A stretch of 64,000 bases of DNA from Diplolepis rosae (Eukaryota > Arthropoda > Insecta > Hymenoptera > Diplolepididae), in contig JAPYXD010000738.1 in the NCBI GenBank assembly GCA_030998225.1, forward strand, positions 3,224,001-3,288,000, read 5' to 3'. Shown one piece after another: positions 25,454 through 36,950 of the stretch (the stretch's first letter is position 1; each line of letters begins with the position of its first letter). The position numbers and the translations under genes were made by a program. The notes under the pieces are model-generated. The model was not told where the DNA came from. It ran no database searches and saw only the letters and a program-made list of their open reading frames with translations.

Positions 25454-25500
25454 TACGGATTCATGTACGTTTTTTCCTTACTCTGTAGAGCATTTAGGTG
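25454..25500. repeat. Hypervariable patch inside a satellite monomer
   Basis: Laid over the neighbouring units without gaps, this stretch from acggattcatg to catttaggtg has about 15 substitutions in under 50 bp. The flanks on both sides match normally, and the length and box spacing are unchanged. It is the most altered short segment I found in the array. It could be true clustered mutation, a conversion from a diverged unit elsewhere, or a consensus error in the assembly. Confidence 0.7.
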
Positions 25501-28489
25501 AGTTCTCAAGAACAATATTTTGCCAAATAAAAAGGATTTTCTTTTTTGAATTAATGCCTTTCTGGTGAAATGCATAAGAGACTTGATTCTGGAATTGACA
25601 CAATGATGAAGAGCATAAGTGTAAATTCCTAAAAAAAGAAAATTGGAATAAAAAAGGAATAAATGTGATGTTCAAAATTTATCCTTTCTGCTAAAGAGCA
25701 TATAAGCCCAAATGTACGAATTTACCTTCTGCTGAAGAGCATAAAGGAGAGTTCTCAAGAACAATATTTTGCCAAATAAAAAGGATTTTCTTTTTTGAAT
25801 TAATGCTTTTCTGGTGAAATGCATAAGAGACTTGATTCTGGAATTGACACACTGATGAAGAGCATAAGTGTACATTCCTAATAAAGGAAAATTGGTATAA
25901 AAAAGGAATAAATGTGATGTTCAAAATTTATACCTTCTGCTAAAGAGCATATAGGCCTAAATGTACGAATTTACCTTCTGCTGAAGAGCATAAAGGAGAG
26001 TTCTCAAGAACAATATTTTGCCAAATAAAAAGGATTTACTTTTTTGAATTAATGCTTTTCTGCTGAAGAGCATAAGGGACATAATTCTGGAATTGACACA
26101 CTGATTAAAAGCATAAGTGTAAATTCCTAAAAAGAAAATTGGAATAAAAAAGGAATAAATGTGATGTACAAAATTTATACTTTCTGCTAAAGAGCATATA
26201 AGCCTAAATGTACGAATTTACCTTCTGCTGAAGAGCATAAAGGGGAATTCTCAAGAAAAATATTTTGCCAAATAAAAAGGATTTACTTTTTTGAATTAAT
26301 GCTTTTCTGCTGAAGAGCATAAGGGACATAATTCTGGAATTGACACAATGATTAAAAGCATAAGTGTAAATTCCTAATAAAAGGAAATTGGTATAAAAGT
26401 AAAATAAAATTGATGTAACAAATTTATTCTTCTTGCCAAAGAGCATAAAAGCCTAAATTTAAGTATTTACCTTCTACTGAAGAGCATAAGGGGGAATTCT
26501 CAAGAAAAATATTTTGCAAAATAAAGAGGATTTTCTATTTTGAATTAATGCTTTTCTGGTGAAATGCATAAGAGACTTGATTCTGGAATTGACACACTGA
26601 TGAAGAGCATAAGTGTAAGTTCCTAATAAAGGAAAATTGGAATAAAAAAGGAATAAATGTGATGTTCAAAATTTATACCTTCTGCTAAAGAGCATATAGG
26701 CCTAAATGTACGAATTTACCTTCTGCTGAAGAGCATAAAGGAGAGTTCTCAAGAACAATATTTTGCCAAATAAAAAGGATTTACTTTTTTGAATTAATGC
26801 TTTTCTGCCGAAGAGCATAAGGGACATAATTCTGGAATTGACACTCTGATTAAGAGCGTAAGTGTAAATTCCTAATAAAAGGAAATTGGTATAAAAGTAA
26901 AATAAAATTGATGTAACAAATTTATTCTTCCTGCTAAAGAGCATAAAAGCCTAAATGTACGAATTTACCTTCTGCTGAAGAGCATAAAGGGGAATTCTCA
27001 AGAAAAATATTTTGCAAAATAAAGAGGAGTTTCTTTTTTGAATTAATGCTTTTCTGCTGAAAACATAAGGGACTTAATTCTGGAATTGACACTCTGATTA
27101 AGAGCATAAGTGTAAATTCCTAAAAAAAAGAAAATTGGAATAAAAAAGGAATAAATGTGATGTTCAAAATTTATCCTTTCTGCTAAAGAGCATATAAGCC
27201 TAAATGTACGAATTTACCTTCTGCTGAAGAGCATAAAGGAGAGTTCTCAAGAACAAAATTTTGCCAAATAAAAAGGTTTTTCTTTTTTGAATTAATGCTT
27301 TTCTGGTGAAATGCATAAGAGACTTGATTCTGGAATTGACACACTGATGAAGAGCATAAGTGTAAATTCCTAATAAAGGAAAATTGGAATAAAAAAGGAA
27401 TAAATGTGATGTTCAAAATTTATCCTTTCTGCTAAAGAGCATATAAGCCTAAATGTACGAATTTACCTTCTGCTGAAGAGCATAAAGGAGAGTTCTCAAG
27501 AACAATATTTTGCCAAATAAAAAGGATTTTCTTTTTTGAATTAATGCTTTTCTGGTGAAATGCATAAGAGACTTGATTCTGGAATTGACACACTGATGAA
27601 GAGCATAAGTGTAAGTTCCTAATAAAGGAAAATTGGAATAAAAAAGGAATAAATGTGATGTTCAAAATTTATACCTTCTGCTAAAGAGCATATAGGCCTA
27701 AATGTACGAATTTACCTTCTGCTGAAGAGCATAAAGGAGAGTTCTCAAGAACAATATTTTGCCAAATAAAAAGGATTTACTTTTTTGAATTAATGCTTTT
27801 CTGCTGAAGAGCATAAGGGACATAATTCTGGAATTGACACAATGATTAAGAGCATAAGTGTAAATTCCTAATAAAAGGAAATTGGTATAAAAGTAAAATA
27901 AAATTGATGTAACAAATTTATTCTTCCTGCTAAAGAGCATCACAGCCTAAATTTAAGTATTTACCTTCTACTGAAGAGCATAAGGGGGAATTCTCAAGAA
28001 AAATATTTTGCAAAATAAAGAGGATTTTCTATTTTGAATTAATGCTTTTCTGCTGAAAAGCATAAGGGACATAATTCTGGAATTGGCACACTGATTAAAA
28101 GCATAAGTGTAAATTCCTAAAAAAAGAAAATTGGAATAAAAAAGGAATAAATGTGATGTTCAAAATTTATCCTTTCTGCTAAAGAGCATATAAGCCTAAA
28201 TGTACGAATTTACCTTCTGCTGAAGAGCATAAAGGAGAGTTCTCAAGAACAATATTTTGACAAATAAAAAGGATTTTCTTTTTTGAATTAATGCTTTTCT
28301 GCTGACAAGCATAAGGGACTTAATTCTGGAATTGACACTCTGATTAAGAGCATAAGTGTAAATTCCTAATCAAAGAAAATTGGAATAAAAAAGGAATAAA
28401 ATTGCTGTTGAAAATATATCCTTTCTTCTAAAGAGCATAAAAGCCTAAATTCAAGAATTTACCTTCTGCTGAAGAGCATAAGATGGAAT

Positions 28490-28640
28490 TCTCACTAAAA
28501 ATATTTTTCAAAATAAAAATGATTTTCTTTTTTGAAATAATGCTTTTCTTATGAAAATCATAAGGGGCTTTATTCTGGAATTGTAACTCTGATTAAGAGC
28601 ATAAGTGTAAATTCCTAATAGAAGAAAATTTGTATAAAAA
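28490..28640. repeat. Diverged monomer segment at a junction
   Basis: The unit has about ten uncommon changes in 150 bp: cactaaaaatatttttc in place of caagaaaaatattttgc, aaataatgc for gaattaatgc, a box B reading cttatgaaaatcataagggg, tttattctgg, and ttgtaactctg. It lies where the 22.7-28.6 kb pattern gives way to the pattern to its right, so it may be an old boundary unit that was not homogenised. Confidence 0.6.
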
Positions 28641-30769
28641 TGGAATAAAAGTGTGTTCAAAATTTATCCTTCCTGCTAATGAGCATAAAAGCCTAAATGT
28701 ACGAATTTACCTTCTGCTGAAGAGCATAAAGGGGAATTCTCAAGAACAATATTTTGCCAAATAAAAAGGATTTTCTTTTTTGCATTAATGCTTTTCTGCT
28801 GAAAAGCATAAGGGACTTAATTCTAGAACTGACACTCTGATTAAGAGCATAAGTGTAAATTCCTAATAAAAAGGAAATTGGTATAAAAATAAAATAAAAT
28901 TGATGTAACAAATTTATTCTTCCTGCTAAAGAGCATAAAAGCCTAAATGTACGAATTTACCTTCTACCGAAGAGCATAAAGGGGAATTCTCAAGAAAAAT
29001 ATTTTGCAAAATAAAAAGGATTTTCTTTCTTGAATGAATGCTTTTCTGGCGAAATGCATAAGAGACATGATGCTGGAATTGACACACTGATGAAGAGCAT
29101 AAGTGTAAATTCCTAATAAAGGAAAATTGGTATAAAAATAAAATGAAATTTATGTAACAAATTTATCCTTTCTGCTAAAGAGCATATAATCCTAAATGTA
29201 CGAATTTACCTTCTGCTGAAGAGCATACACGGGAATTCTCAAGAAAAATATTTTGCCAAATTAGAGGGATTTTCTTTTTTGAATTAATTCTTTTCTGCTG
29301 AAAAGCATTAGTTACTTAATTCTGGAAATGTCACACTGATTAAGAAAACAAGTGCAAATTCGTATTAAAGGAAAATTGGAATAAAAAAGGAATAAATGTG
29401 ATGTTCAAAATTTATCCTTTCTGCTAAAGAGCATATAAGCCTAAATGTTCGAATTTACCTTCTGCTGAAGGGCATAGAGGGGAATTCTCCATAACAATAT
29501 ATTGCCAAATAAAAAGGATTTTCTTTTTTGAATTAATGCTTTTCTGCTGAAAAGCATAAGGGACTTAATTCTGGAATTGACACACTGATTAAGAGCATAA
29601 GCGTAAATTCCTAATAAAAGAAAATTGGAATAAAAAAGGAATAAATGTGATGTTCAAAATTTATCCTTTCTGCTGAAGAGCATATAAGTATAAATGTACG
29701 AATTTACCTTCTGCTGAAGAGCATAAAGGGAAATTCTCAAGAACAATATTTTGCCAAATACAAAGGATTATCTTTTTTGAATTAATTCTTTTCTGCTGAA
29801 AAGCATGAGGGACTTAATTCTGGAATTGACACACTGATTAAAAGCATAAGTGTAAATTCCTAATAAAAGAAAATTGGAATAAAAAAGGAATAAAAGTGAT
29901 GTTCCAAATTTATCCTTTCTTCTAAAGAGCATATAAGGCTAAATGTACGAATATACCTTCTGCTGAAGAGCATAAAGGGGAATTCTCAAGAAAAATATTT
30001 TGCCAAATAAAAAGGATTTTCTTTTTTGAATTAATTCTTTTCTGCTGAAAAGCATGAGGGACTTAATTCTGGAATTGACACTCTGATTAAGAGCATAAGT
30101 GTAAATTCCTAACAAAAGAAAATTGTAATAAACAAGGAATAAAAGTGATGTTCAAAATTTATCCTTTCTTCTAAAGAGCATATAAGGCTAAATGTACGAA
30201 TATACCTTCTGCTGAAGAGCATAAAGGGGAATTCTCAAGAAAAATATTTTGCCAAATAAAAAGGATTTACTTTTTTGAATTAATCCTTTTCTGCTGAAGA
30301 GCATAAGGGACATAATTCTGGAATTGACACACTGATTAAGAGCATACGTGTAAATTCCTAATAAAAGGAAATTGGTATAAAAGTAAAATAAAATTGATGT
30401 AACAAATTTATTCCTCCTACTAAAGAGCATAAAAGCCTAAATTTAAGAATTTACCTTCTGCTGAAGAGCATAAAGGGGAATTCTCAAGAGAAATATTTTG
30501 CAAAATAAAAAGGATTTTCTTTCTTGAATGAATGCTTTTCTGGCGAAATGCATAAGAGACATGATGCTGGAATTGACACACTGATGAAGAGCATAAGTTT
30601 AAATTCCTAATAAAGGAAAATTGGTATAAAAATAAAATGAAATTTATGTAACAAATTTATCCTTTCTGCTAAAGAGCATATAATCCTAAATGTACGAATT
30701 TACCTTCTGCTGAAGAGCATAAAGGGGAATTCTCAAGAAAAATATTTTGCCAAATTAGAAGGATTTTCT
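28641..30769. repeat. Satellite segment sharing monomers with 51.9-52.8 and 38.9-39.7 kb
   Basis: About 8-9 monomers. The ggcgaaatg markers lie at 29047 and 30541, six monomers apart. From 29.0 to 29.9 kb the order of variant monomers matches 51.95-52.8 kb at an offset of 22907 bp (92 monomers), including the private catataagtataaatg at 29681 and 52588. From about 30.19 to 30.96 kb it matches 38.90-39.67 kb at an offset of 8712 bp (35 monomers). A private gaaaacaagtgc near 29344 recurs near 35817. Confidence 0.72.
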
Positions 30770-32759
30770 TTTTTTGAATTAATTCTTTTCTGCTGAAAAG
30801 CATTAGTTACTTAATTCTGGAAATGTCACACTGATTAAGAACATAAGTGCAAATTCGTATTAAAGGAAAATTGGAATAAAAAGGAATAAATGTGATGTTC
30901 AAAATTTATCCTTTCTGCTAAAGAGCATATAAGCCTAAATGTTCGAATTTACCTTCTGCTGAAGGGCATAGAGGGGAATTCTACATAACAATATATTGCC
31001 AAATAAAAAGGATTTTCTTTTTGAATTAATGCTTTTCTGCTGAAAAGCATAAGGGACATAATTCTGGAATTGACACACTGATTAAGAGCATAAGTGTAAA
31101 TTCCTAATAAAAGAAAATTGGAATAAAAAGGGAATAAATGTGATGTTCAAAATTTATCCTTTCTGCTAAAGAGCATATAGGCCTAAATGTACGAATTTAC
31201 CTTCTGCTGAAGAGCATAAAGGGGAATTCTCAAGAACAATATATTGCCAAATAAAAAGGATTTTCTTTTTTGAATTAATCCTTTTCTGCTGAAGAGCATA
31301 AGGGACATAATTCTGGAATTGACACACTGATTAAGAGCATACGTGTAAATTCCTAATAAAAGGAAATTGGTATAAAATTAAAATAAAATTGATGTAACAA
31401 ATTTATTCTTCCTGCTAAAGAGCATAAAAGCCTAAATTTAAGAATTTACCTTCTGCTGAAGAGCATAAAGGGGAATTCTAAAGAAAAATATTTTGCAAAA
31501 TAAAAAGGATTTTCTTGTTTGAATTAATGCTTTTCTGTTGAAAAGCATAAGGGACTTAATTCTGGAACTGACACTCTGATTAAGAGCGTAAGTGTAAATT
31601 CCTAATAAAAGGAAATTGGTATAAAAAAGGAATAAAATTGCTGTTGAAAATTTATCCTTTCTGCTAAAGAGCATATAAGCCTAAATGTACGAATTTACCT
31701 TCTGCTGAAGAGCATAAAGGAGAGTTCTCAAGAACAATATTTTGCCAAATAAAAAGGATTTTCTTTTTGAATTAATGCTTTTCTGCTGAAAAGCGTAAGG
31801 GACATAATTCTGGAATTGACACTCTGATTAAGAGCATAAGTGTAAATTCCTAATAAAAGGAAATTGGCATAAAAATAAAATAAAATTGATGTAACAAATT
31901 TATTCTTCCTGCTAAAGAGCATAAAAGCCTAAATGTACGAATTTACCTTCTACCGAAGAGCATAAAGGGGAATTCTCAAGAAAAATATTTTGCAAAATAA
32001 AAAGGATTTTCTTTCTTGAATGAATGCTTTTCTGGCGAAATGCATAAGAGACATGATGCTGGAATTGACACACTGATGAAGAGCATAAGTGTAAATTCCT
32101 AATAAAGGAAAATTGGTATAAAAATAAAATGAAATTTATGTAACAAATTTATCCTTTCTGCTAAAGAGCATATAATCCTAAATGTACGAATTTACCTTCT
32201 GCTGAAGAGCATAAACGGGAATTCTCAAGAAAAATATTTTGCCAAAATAGAAGGATTTTCTTTTTTGAATTAATTCTTTTCTGCTGAAAAGCATTAGTTA
32301 CTTAATTCTGGAAATGTCACACTGATTAAGAACATAAGTGTAAATTCCCAATAAAAGAAAATTGGAATAAAAAAGGAATAAAAGTGATGTTCAAAATTTA
32401 TCCTTTCTGCTAAAGGGAATGAAAGCCTAAATTTACAAATTTACCTCCTACTGAAGAGCATAAGGGGGAATTCTCAAGAAAAATATTTTGCAAAATAAAA
32501 AGGATTTTCTTTTTTGTATTAATGCTTTTCTGCTGAAGAGCATAAGGGACATAATTCTGGAATTGACACACTGATTAAGAGCATACGTGTAAATTCCTAA
32601 TAAAAGGAAATTGGTATAAAATTAAAATAAAATTGATGTAACAAATTTATTCCTCCTACTAAAGAGCATAAAAGCCTAAATTTAAGAATTTACCTTCTGC
32701 TGAAGAGCATAAAGGGGAATTCTCAAGAGAAATATTTTGCAAAATAAAAAGGATTTTCT
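30770..32759. repeat. 8-mer higher-order unit (1990 bp), copy 1
   Basis: The segment from about 30770 to 32527 is nearly identical to 32760-34517 at an offset of 1990 bp. Diagnostic shared strings are ggaattctacataac (others have ctccataac), aaaagggaataaatg, the ggagagttctc monomer with T5 tract, and the ctaccgaag/ggcgaaatg monomer (32033 and 34024). Near 32413 this copy has the rare ctaaagggaatgaaagcc where copy 2 has the normal box. Confidence 0.85.
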
Positions 32760-34517
32760 TTTTTGAATTAATTCTTTTCTGCTGAAAAGCATTAGTTACT
32801 TAATTCTGGAAATGTCACACTGATTAAGAACATAAGTGCAAATTCGTATTAAAGGAAAATTGGAATAAAAAAGGAATAAATGTGATGTTCAAAATTTATC
32901 CTTTCTGCTAAAGAGCATATAAGCCTAAATGTTCGAATTTACCTTCTGCTGAAGGGCATAGAGGGGAATTCTACATAACAATATATTGCCAAATAAAAAG
33001 GATTTTCTTTTTGAATTAATGCTTTTCTGCTGAAAAGCATAAGGGACATAATTCTGGAATTGACACACTGATTAAGAGCATAAGTGTAAATTCCTAATAA
33101 AAGAAAATTGGAATAAAAAGGGAATAAATGTGATGTTCAAAATTTATCCTTTCTGCTAAAGAGCATATAGGCCTAAATGTACGAATTTACCTTCTGCTGA
33201 AGAGCATAAAGGGGAATTCTCAAGAACAATATATTGCCAAATAAAAAGGATTTTCTTTTTTGAATTAATCCTTTTCTGCTGAAGAGCATAAGGGACATAA
33301 TTCTGGAATTGACACACTGATTAAGAGCATACGTGTAAATTCCTAATAAAAGGAAATTGGTATAAAATTAAAATAAAATTGATGTAACAAATTTATTCCT
33401 CCTACTAAAGAGCATAAAAGCCTAAATTTAAGAATTTACCTTCTGCTGAAGAGCATAAAGGGGAATTCTAAAGAAAAATATTTTGCAAAATAAAAAGGAT
33501 TTTCTTTTTTGAATTAATGCTTTTCTGTTGAAAAGCATAAGGGACTTAATTCTGGAATTGACACTCTGATTAAGAGCGTAAGTGTAAATTCCTAATAAAA
33601 GGAAATTGGAATAAAAAAGGAATAAAATTGCTGTTGAAAATTTATCCTTTCTGCTAAAGAGCATATAAGCCTAAATGTACGAATTTACCTTCTGCTGAAG
33701 AGCATAAAGGAGAGTTCTCAAGAACAATATTTTGCCAAATAAAAAGGATTTTCTTTTTGAATTAATGCTTTTCTGCTGAAAAGCGTAAGGGACATAATTC
33801 TGGAATTGACACTCTGATTAAGAGCATAAGTGTAAATTCCTAATAAAAGGAAATTGGCATAAAAATAAAATAAAATTGATGTAACAAATTTATTCTTCCT
33901 GCTAAAGAGCATAAAAGCCTAAATGTACGAATTTACCTTCTACCGAAGAGCATAAAGGGGAATTCTCAAGAAAAAATATTTTGCAAAATAAAAAGGATTT
34001 TCTTTCTTGAATGAATGCTTTTCTGGCGAAATGCATAAGAGACATGATGCTGGAATTGACACACTGATGAAGAGCATAAGTGTAAATTCCTAATAAAGGA
34101 AAATTGGTATAAAAATAAAATGAAATTTATGTAACAAATTTATCCTTTCTGCTAAAGAGCATATAATCCTAAATGTACGAATTTACCTTCTGCTGAAGAG
34201 CATAAACGGGAATTCTCAAGAAAAATATTTTGCCAAAATAGAAGGATTTTCTTTTTTGAATTAATTCTTTTCTGCTGAAAAGCATTAGTTACTTAATTCT
34301 GGAAATGTCACACTGATTAAGAACATAAGTGTAAATTCCTAATAAAAGAAAATTGGAATAAAAAAGGAATAAAAGTGATGTTCCAAATTTATCCTTTCTG
34401 CTAAAGAGCATATAAGCCTAAATGTACGAATTTACCTTCTACTGAAGAGCATAAGGGGGAATTCTCAAGAAAAATATTTTGCAAAATAAAAAGGATTTTC
34501 TTTTTTGTATTAATGCT
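32760..34517. repeat. 8-mer higher-order unit (1990 bp), copy 2
   Basis: Second copy, offset 1990 bp. The match is lost abruptly after the ttttgtattaatgc motif (32510/34500). There copy 1 continues with gaagagcataaggg and this copy with gaaaagcattagttac. Such a clean switch inside a monomer, with normal phase kept, is what a homologous unequal exchange would leave. Confidence 0.82.
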
Positions 34518-36950
34518 TTTCTGCTGAAAAGCATTAGTTACTTAATTCTGGAAATGTCACACTGATTAAGAACATAAGTGCAAATTCGTATTAAAGGAAT
34601 TTTGGAATAAAAAAGGAATAAATGTGATGTTCAAAATTTATCCTTTCTGCTAAAGAGCATATAAGCCTAAATGTTCGAATTTACCTTCTGCTGAAGGGCA
34701 TAGAGGGGAATTCTCCATAAAAATATATTGCCAAATAAAAAGGATTTTCTTTTTTGAATTAATGCTTTTCTGCTGAAAAGCATAAGGGACATAATTCTGG
34801 AATTGACACACTGATTAAGAGCATAAGTGTAAATTCCTAATAAAACAAAATTGGAATAAAAAAGGAATAAATGTGAGGTTCAAAATTTATCCTTTCTGCT
34901 AAAGAGCATATAGGCCTAAATGTACGAATTTACCTTCTGCTGAAGAGCATAAAGGGGAATTCTCAAGAACAATATATTGCCAAATAAAAAGGATTTTCTT
35001 TTTTGAATTAATTCTTTTCTGCTGAAAAGCATAAGGGACATAATTCTGGAATTGACACACTGATTAAAAGCATAAGTGTAAATTCCTAATAAAAGAAAAT
35101 TGGAATAAAAAAGGAATAAAAGTGATGTTCCAAATTTATCCTTTCTGCTAAAGAGCATATAAGCCTAAATGTACGAATTTACCTTGTGCTGAAGAGCATA
35201 AAGGGAAATTCTCAAGAACAATATTTTGCCAAATAAAAACGATTTTCTTTTTTGAATTAATGCTTTTCTGCTGAAAAGCATAAGGGACATAATTCTGGAA
35301 TTGACACACTGATTAAAAGCATAAGTGTAAATTCCTAATAAAAGAAAATTGGAATAAAAAAGGAATAAATGTGATGTTCAAAATTTATCCTTTCTGGTAA
35401 AGAGCATATAAGCCTAAATGTACGAATTTACCTTCTGCTGAAGAGCATAAAGGGGAATTCTCAAGAACAATATTTTGCCAAATAAAAAGGATTTACTTTT
35501 TTGAATTAATCCTTTTCTGCTGAAGAGCATAAGGGACATAATTCTGGAATTGACTCACTGATTAAGAGCATACGTGTAAATTCCTAATAAAAGGAAATTG
35601 GTATAAAAGTAAAATAAAATTGATGTAACAAATTTATTCCTCCTACTAAAGAGCATAAAAGCCTAAATTTAAGAATTTACCTTCTGCTGAAGAGCATAAA
35701 GGGGAATTCTCAAAAAAAATATTTTGCCAAATTAGAAGGATTTTCTTTTTTGAATTAATGCTTTTCTGCTGAAAAGCATTAGTTACTTAATTCTGGAAAT
35801 GTCACACTGATTAAGAAAACAAGTGCAAATTCGTATTAAAGGAAAATTGGAATAAAAAAGGAATAAATGTGATGTTCAAAATTTATCCTTTCTGCTAAAG
35901 AGCATATAAGCCTAAATGTTCGAATTTACCTTCTGCTGAAGGGCATAGAGGGGAATTCTCCATAACAATATATTGCCAAATAAAAAGGAGTTTCTTTTTT
36001 GAATTAATGCTTTTCTGCTGAAAACATAAGGGACATAATTCTGGAATTGACACTCTGATTAAGAGCATAAGAGTAAATTCCTAATAAAAGAAAATTGGAA
36101 TAAAAAAGGAATAAAAGTATGTTCAAAATTTATCCTTTCTGCTAAAGAGCATATAGGCCTAAATGTACGAATTTACCTTCTGCTGAAGAGCATCAACGGG
36201 AATTCTCATGAAAAATATTTTGCCAAATAATAAGGATTTTATTTTTTGTATTAATTCTTTTCTGCTGAAAATCATAAGGGACATAATTCTGGAATTGACA
36301 CACTGATTAAAAGCATAAGTGTAAATTCCTAATAAAAGAAAATTGGAATAAAAAAGGAATAAAAGTGATGTTCCAAATTTATCCTTTCTGCTAAAGAGCA
36401 TATAAGCCTAAATGTACGAATTTACCTTCTGCTGAAGAGCATAAAGGGAAATTCTCAAGTACAATATTTTGCCAAATAAAAAGGATTTTCTTTTTTGAAT
36501 TAATGCTTTTCTGCTGAAAAGCATAAGGGACATAATTCTGGAATTGACACACTGATTAAAAGCATAAGTGTAAATTCCTAATAAAAGAAAATTGGAATAA
36601 AAAAGGAATAAATGTGATGTTCAAAATTTATCCTTTCTGGTAAAGAGCATATAAGCCTAAATGTACGAATTTACCTTCTGCTGAAGAGCATAAAGGGGAA
36701 TTCTCAAGAACAATATTTTGCCAAATAAAAAGGATTTACTTTTTTGAATTAATCCTTTTCTGCTGAAGAGCATAAGGGACATAATTCTGGAATTGACACA
36801 CTGATTAAGAGCATACGTGTAAATTCCTAATAAAAGGAAATTGGTATAAAAGTAAAATAAAATTGATGTAACAAATTTATTCCTCCTACTAAAGAGCATA
36901 AAAGCCTAAATTTAAGAATTTACCTTCTGCTGAAGAGCATAAAGGGGAAT
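34518..36950. repeat. 5-mer higher-order unit (~1243 bp), two tandem copies
   Basis: Monomers from about 34.52 to 35.73 kb have partners 1243-1245 bp to the right. The order is a cattagttac monomer, a gttcg / gggcatagagg monomer, a monomer with attcttttc and gaaaagcataaggg, one preceding ctggtaaagagc (35394 and 36637), and one with ggatttacttttttg, aatcctttt and gcatacgtg. The second copy has extra changes in its third monomer near 36190-36290 (catcaacggg, gataaggattttattttttg). The same five-step order recurs in the 51-mer further right. Confidence 0.75.

Larger units (their letters stand above)
22722..28640. repeat. Zone of 6- and 8-monomer periodicity
   Basis: A monomer beginning aagtatttaccttctactg with ggattttctatt recurs near 22980, 24470, 26460 and 27954, that is at offsets of about 1490, 1990 and 1494 bp (6, 8 and 6 monomers). 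In the first three copies it is followed by the same aagtgtaagttcc monomer and preceded by a gacacaatgattaaaagc monomer. Offset 1990 also links gatgtacaaa at about 24176 and 26163. Between 25.19 and 25.92 kb three successive monomers are of one type, and 27.18-27.67 kb has two in a row, so single-unit amplification happened too. A strongly altered patch sits at 25454-25500 (own entry). Confidence 0.72.

Noticed and set aside
28490..28640. Diverged unit as an inserted foreign element
   Set aside because: Box spacing, landmarks and phase are those of a normal monomer. The changes are substitutions only.
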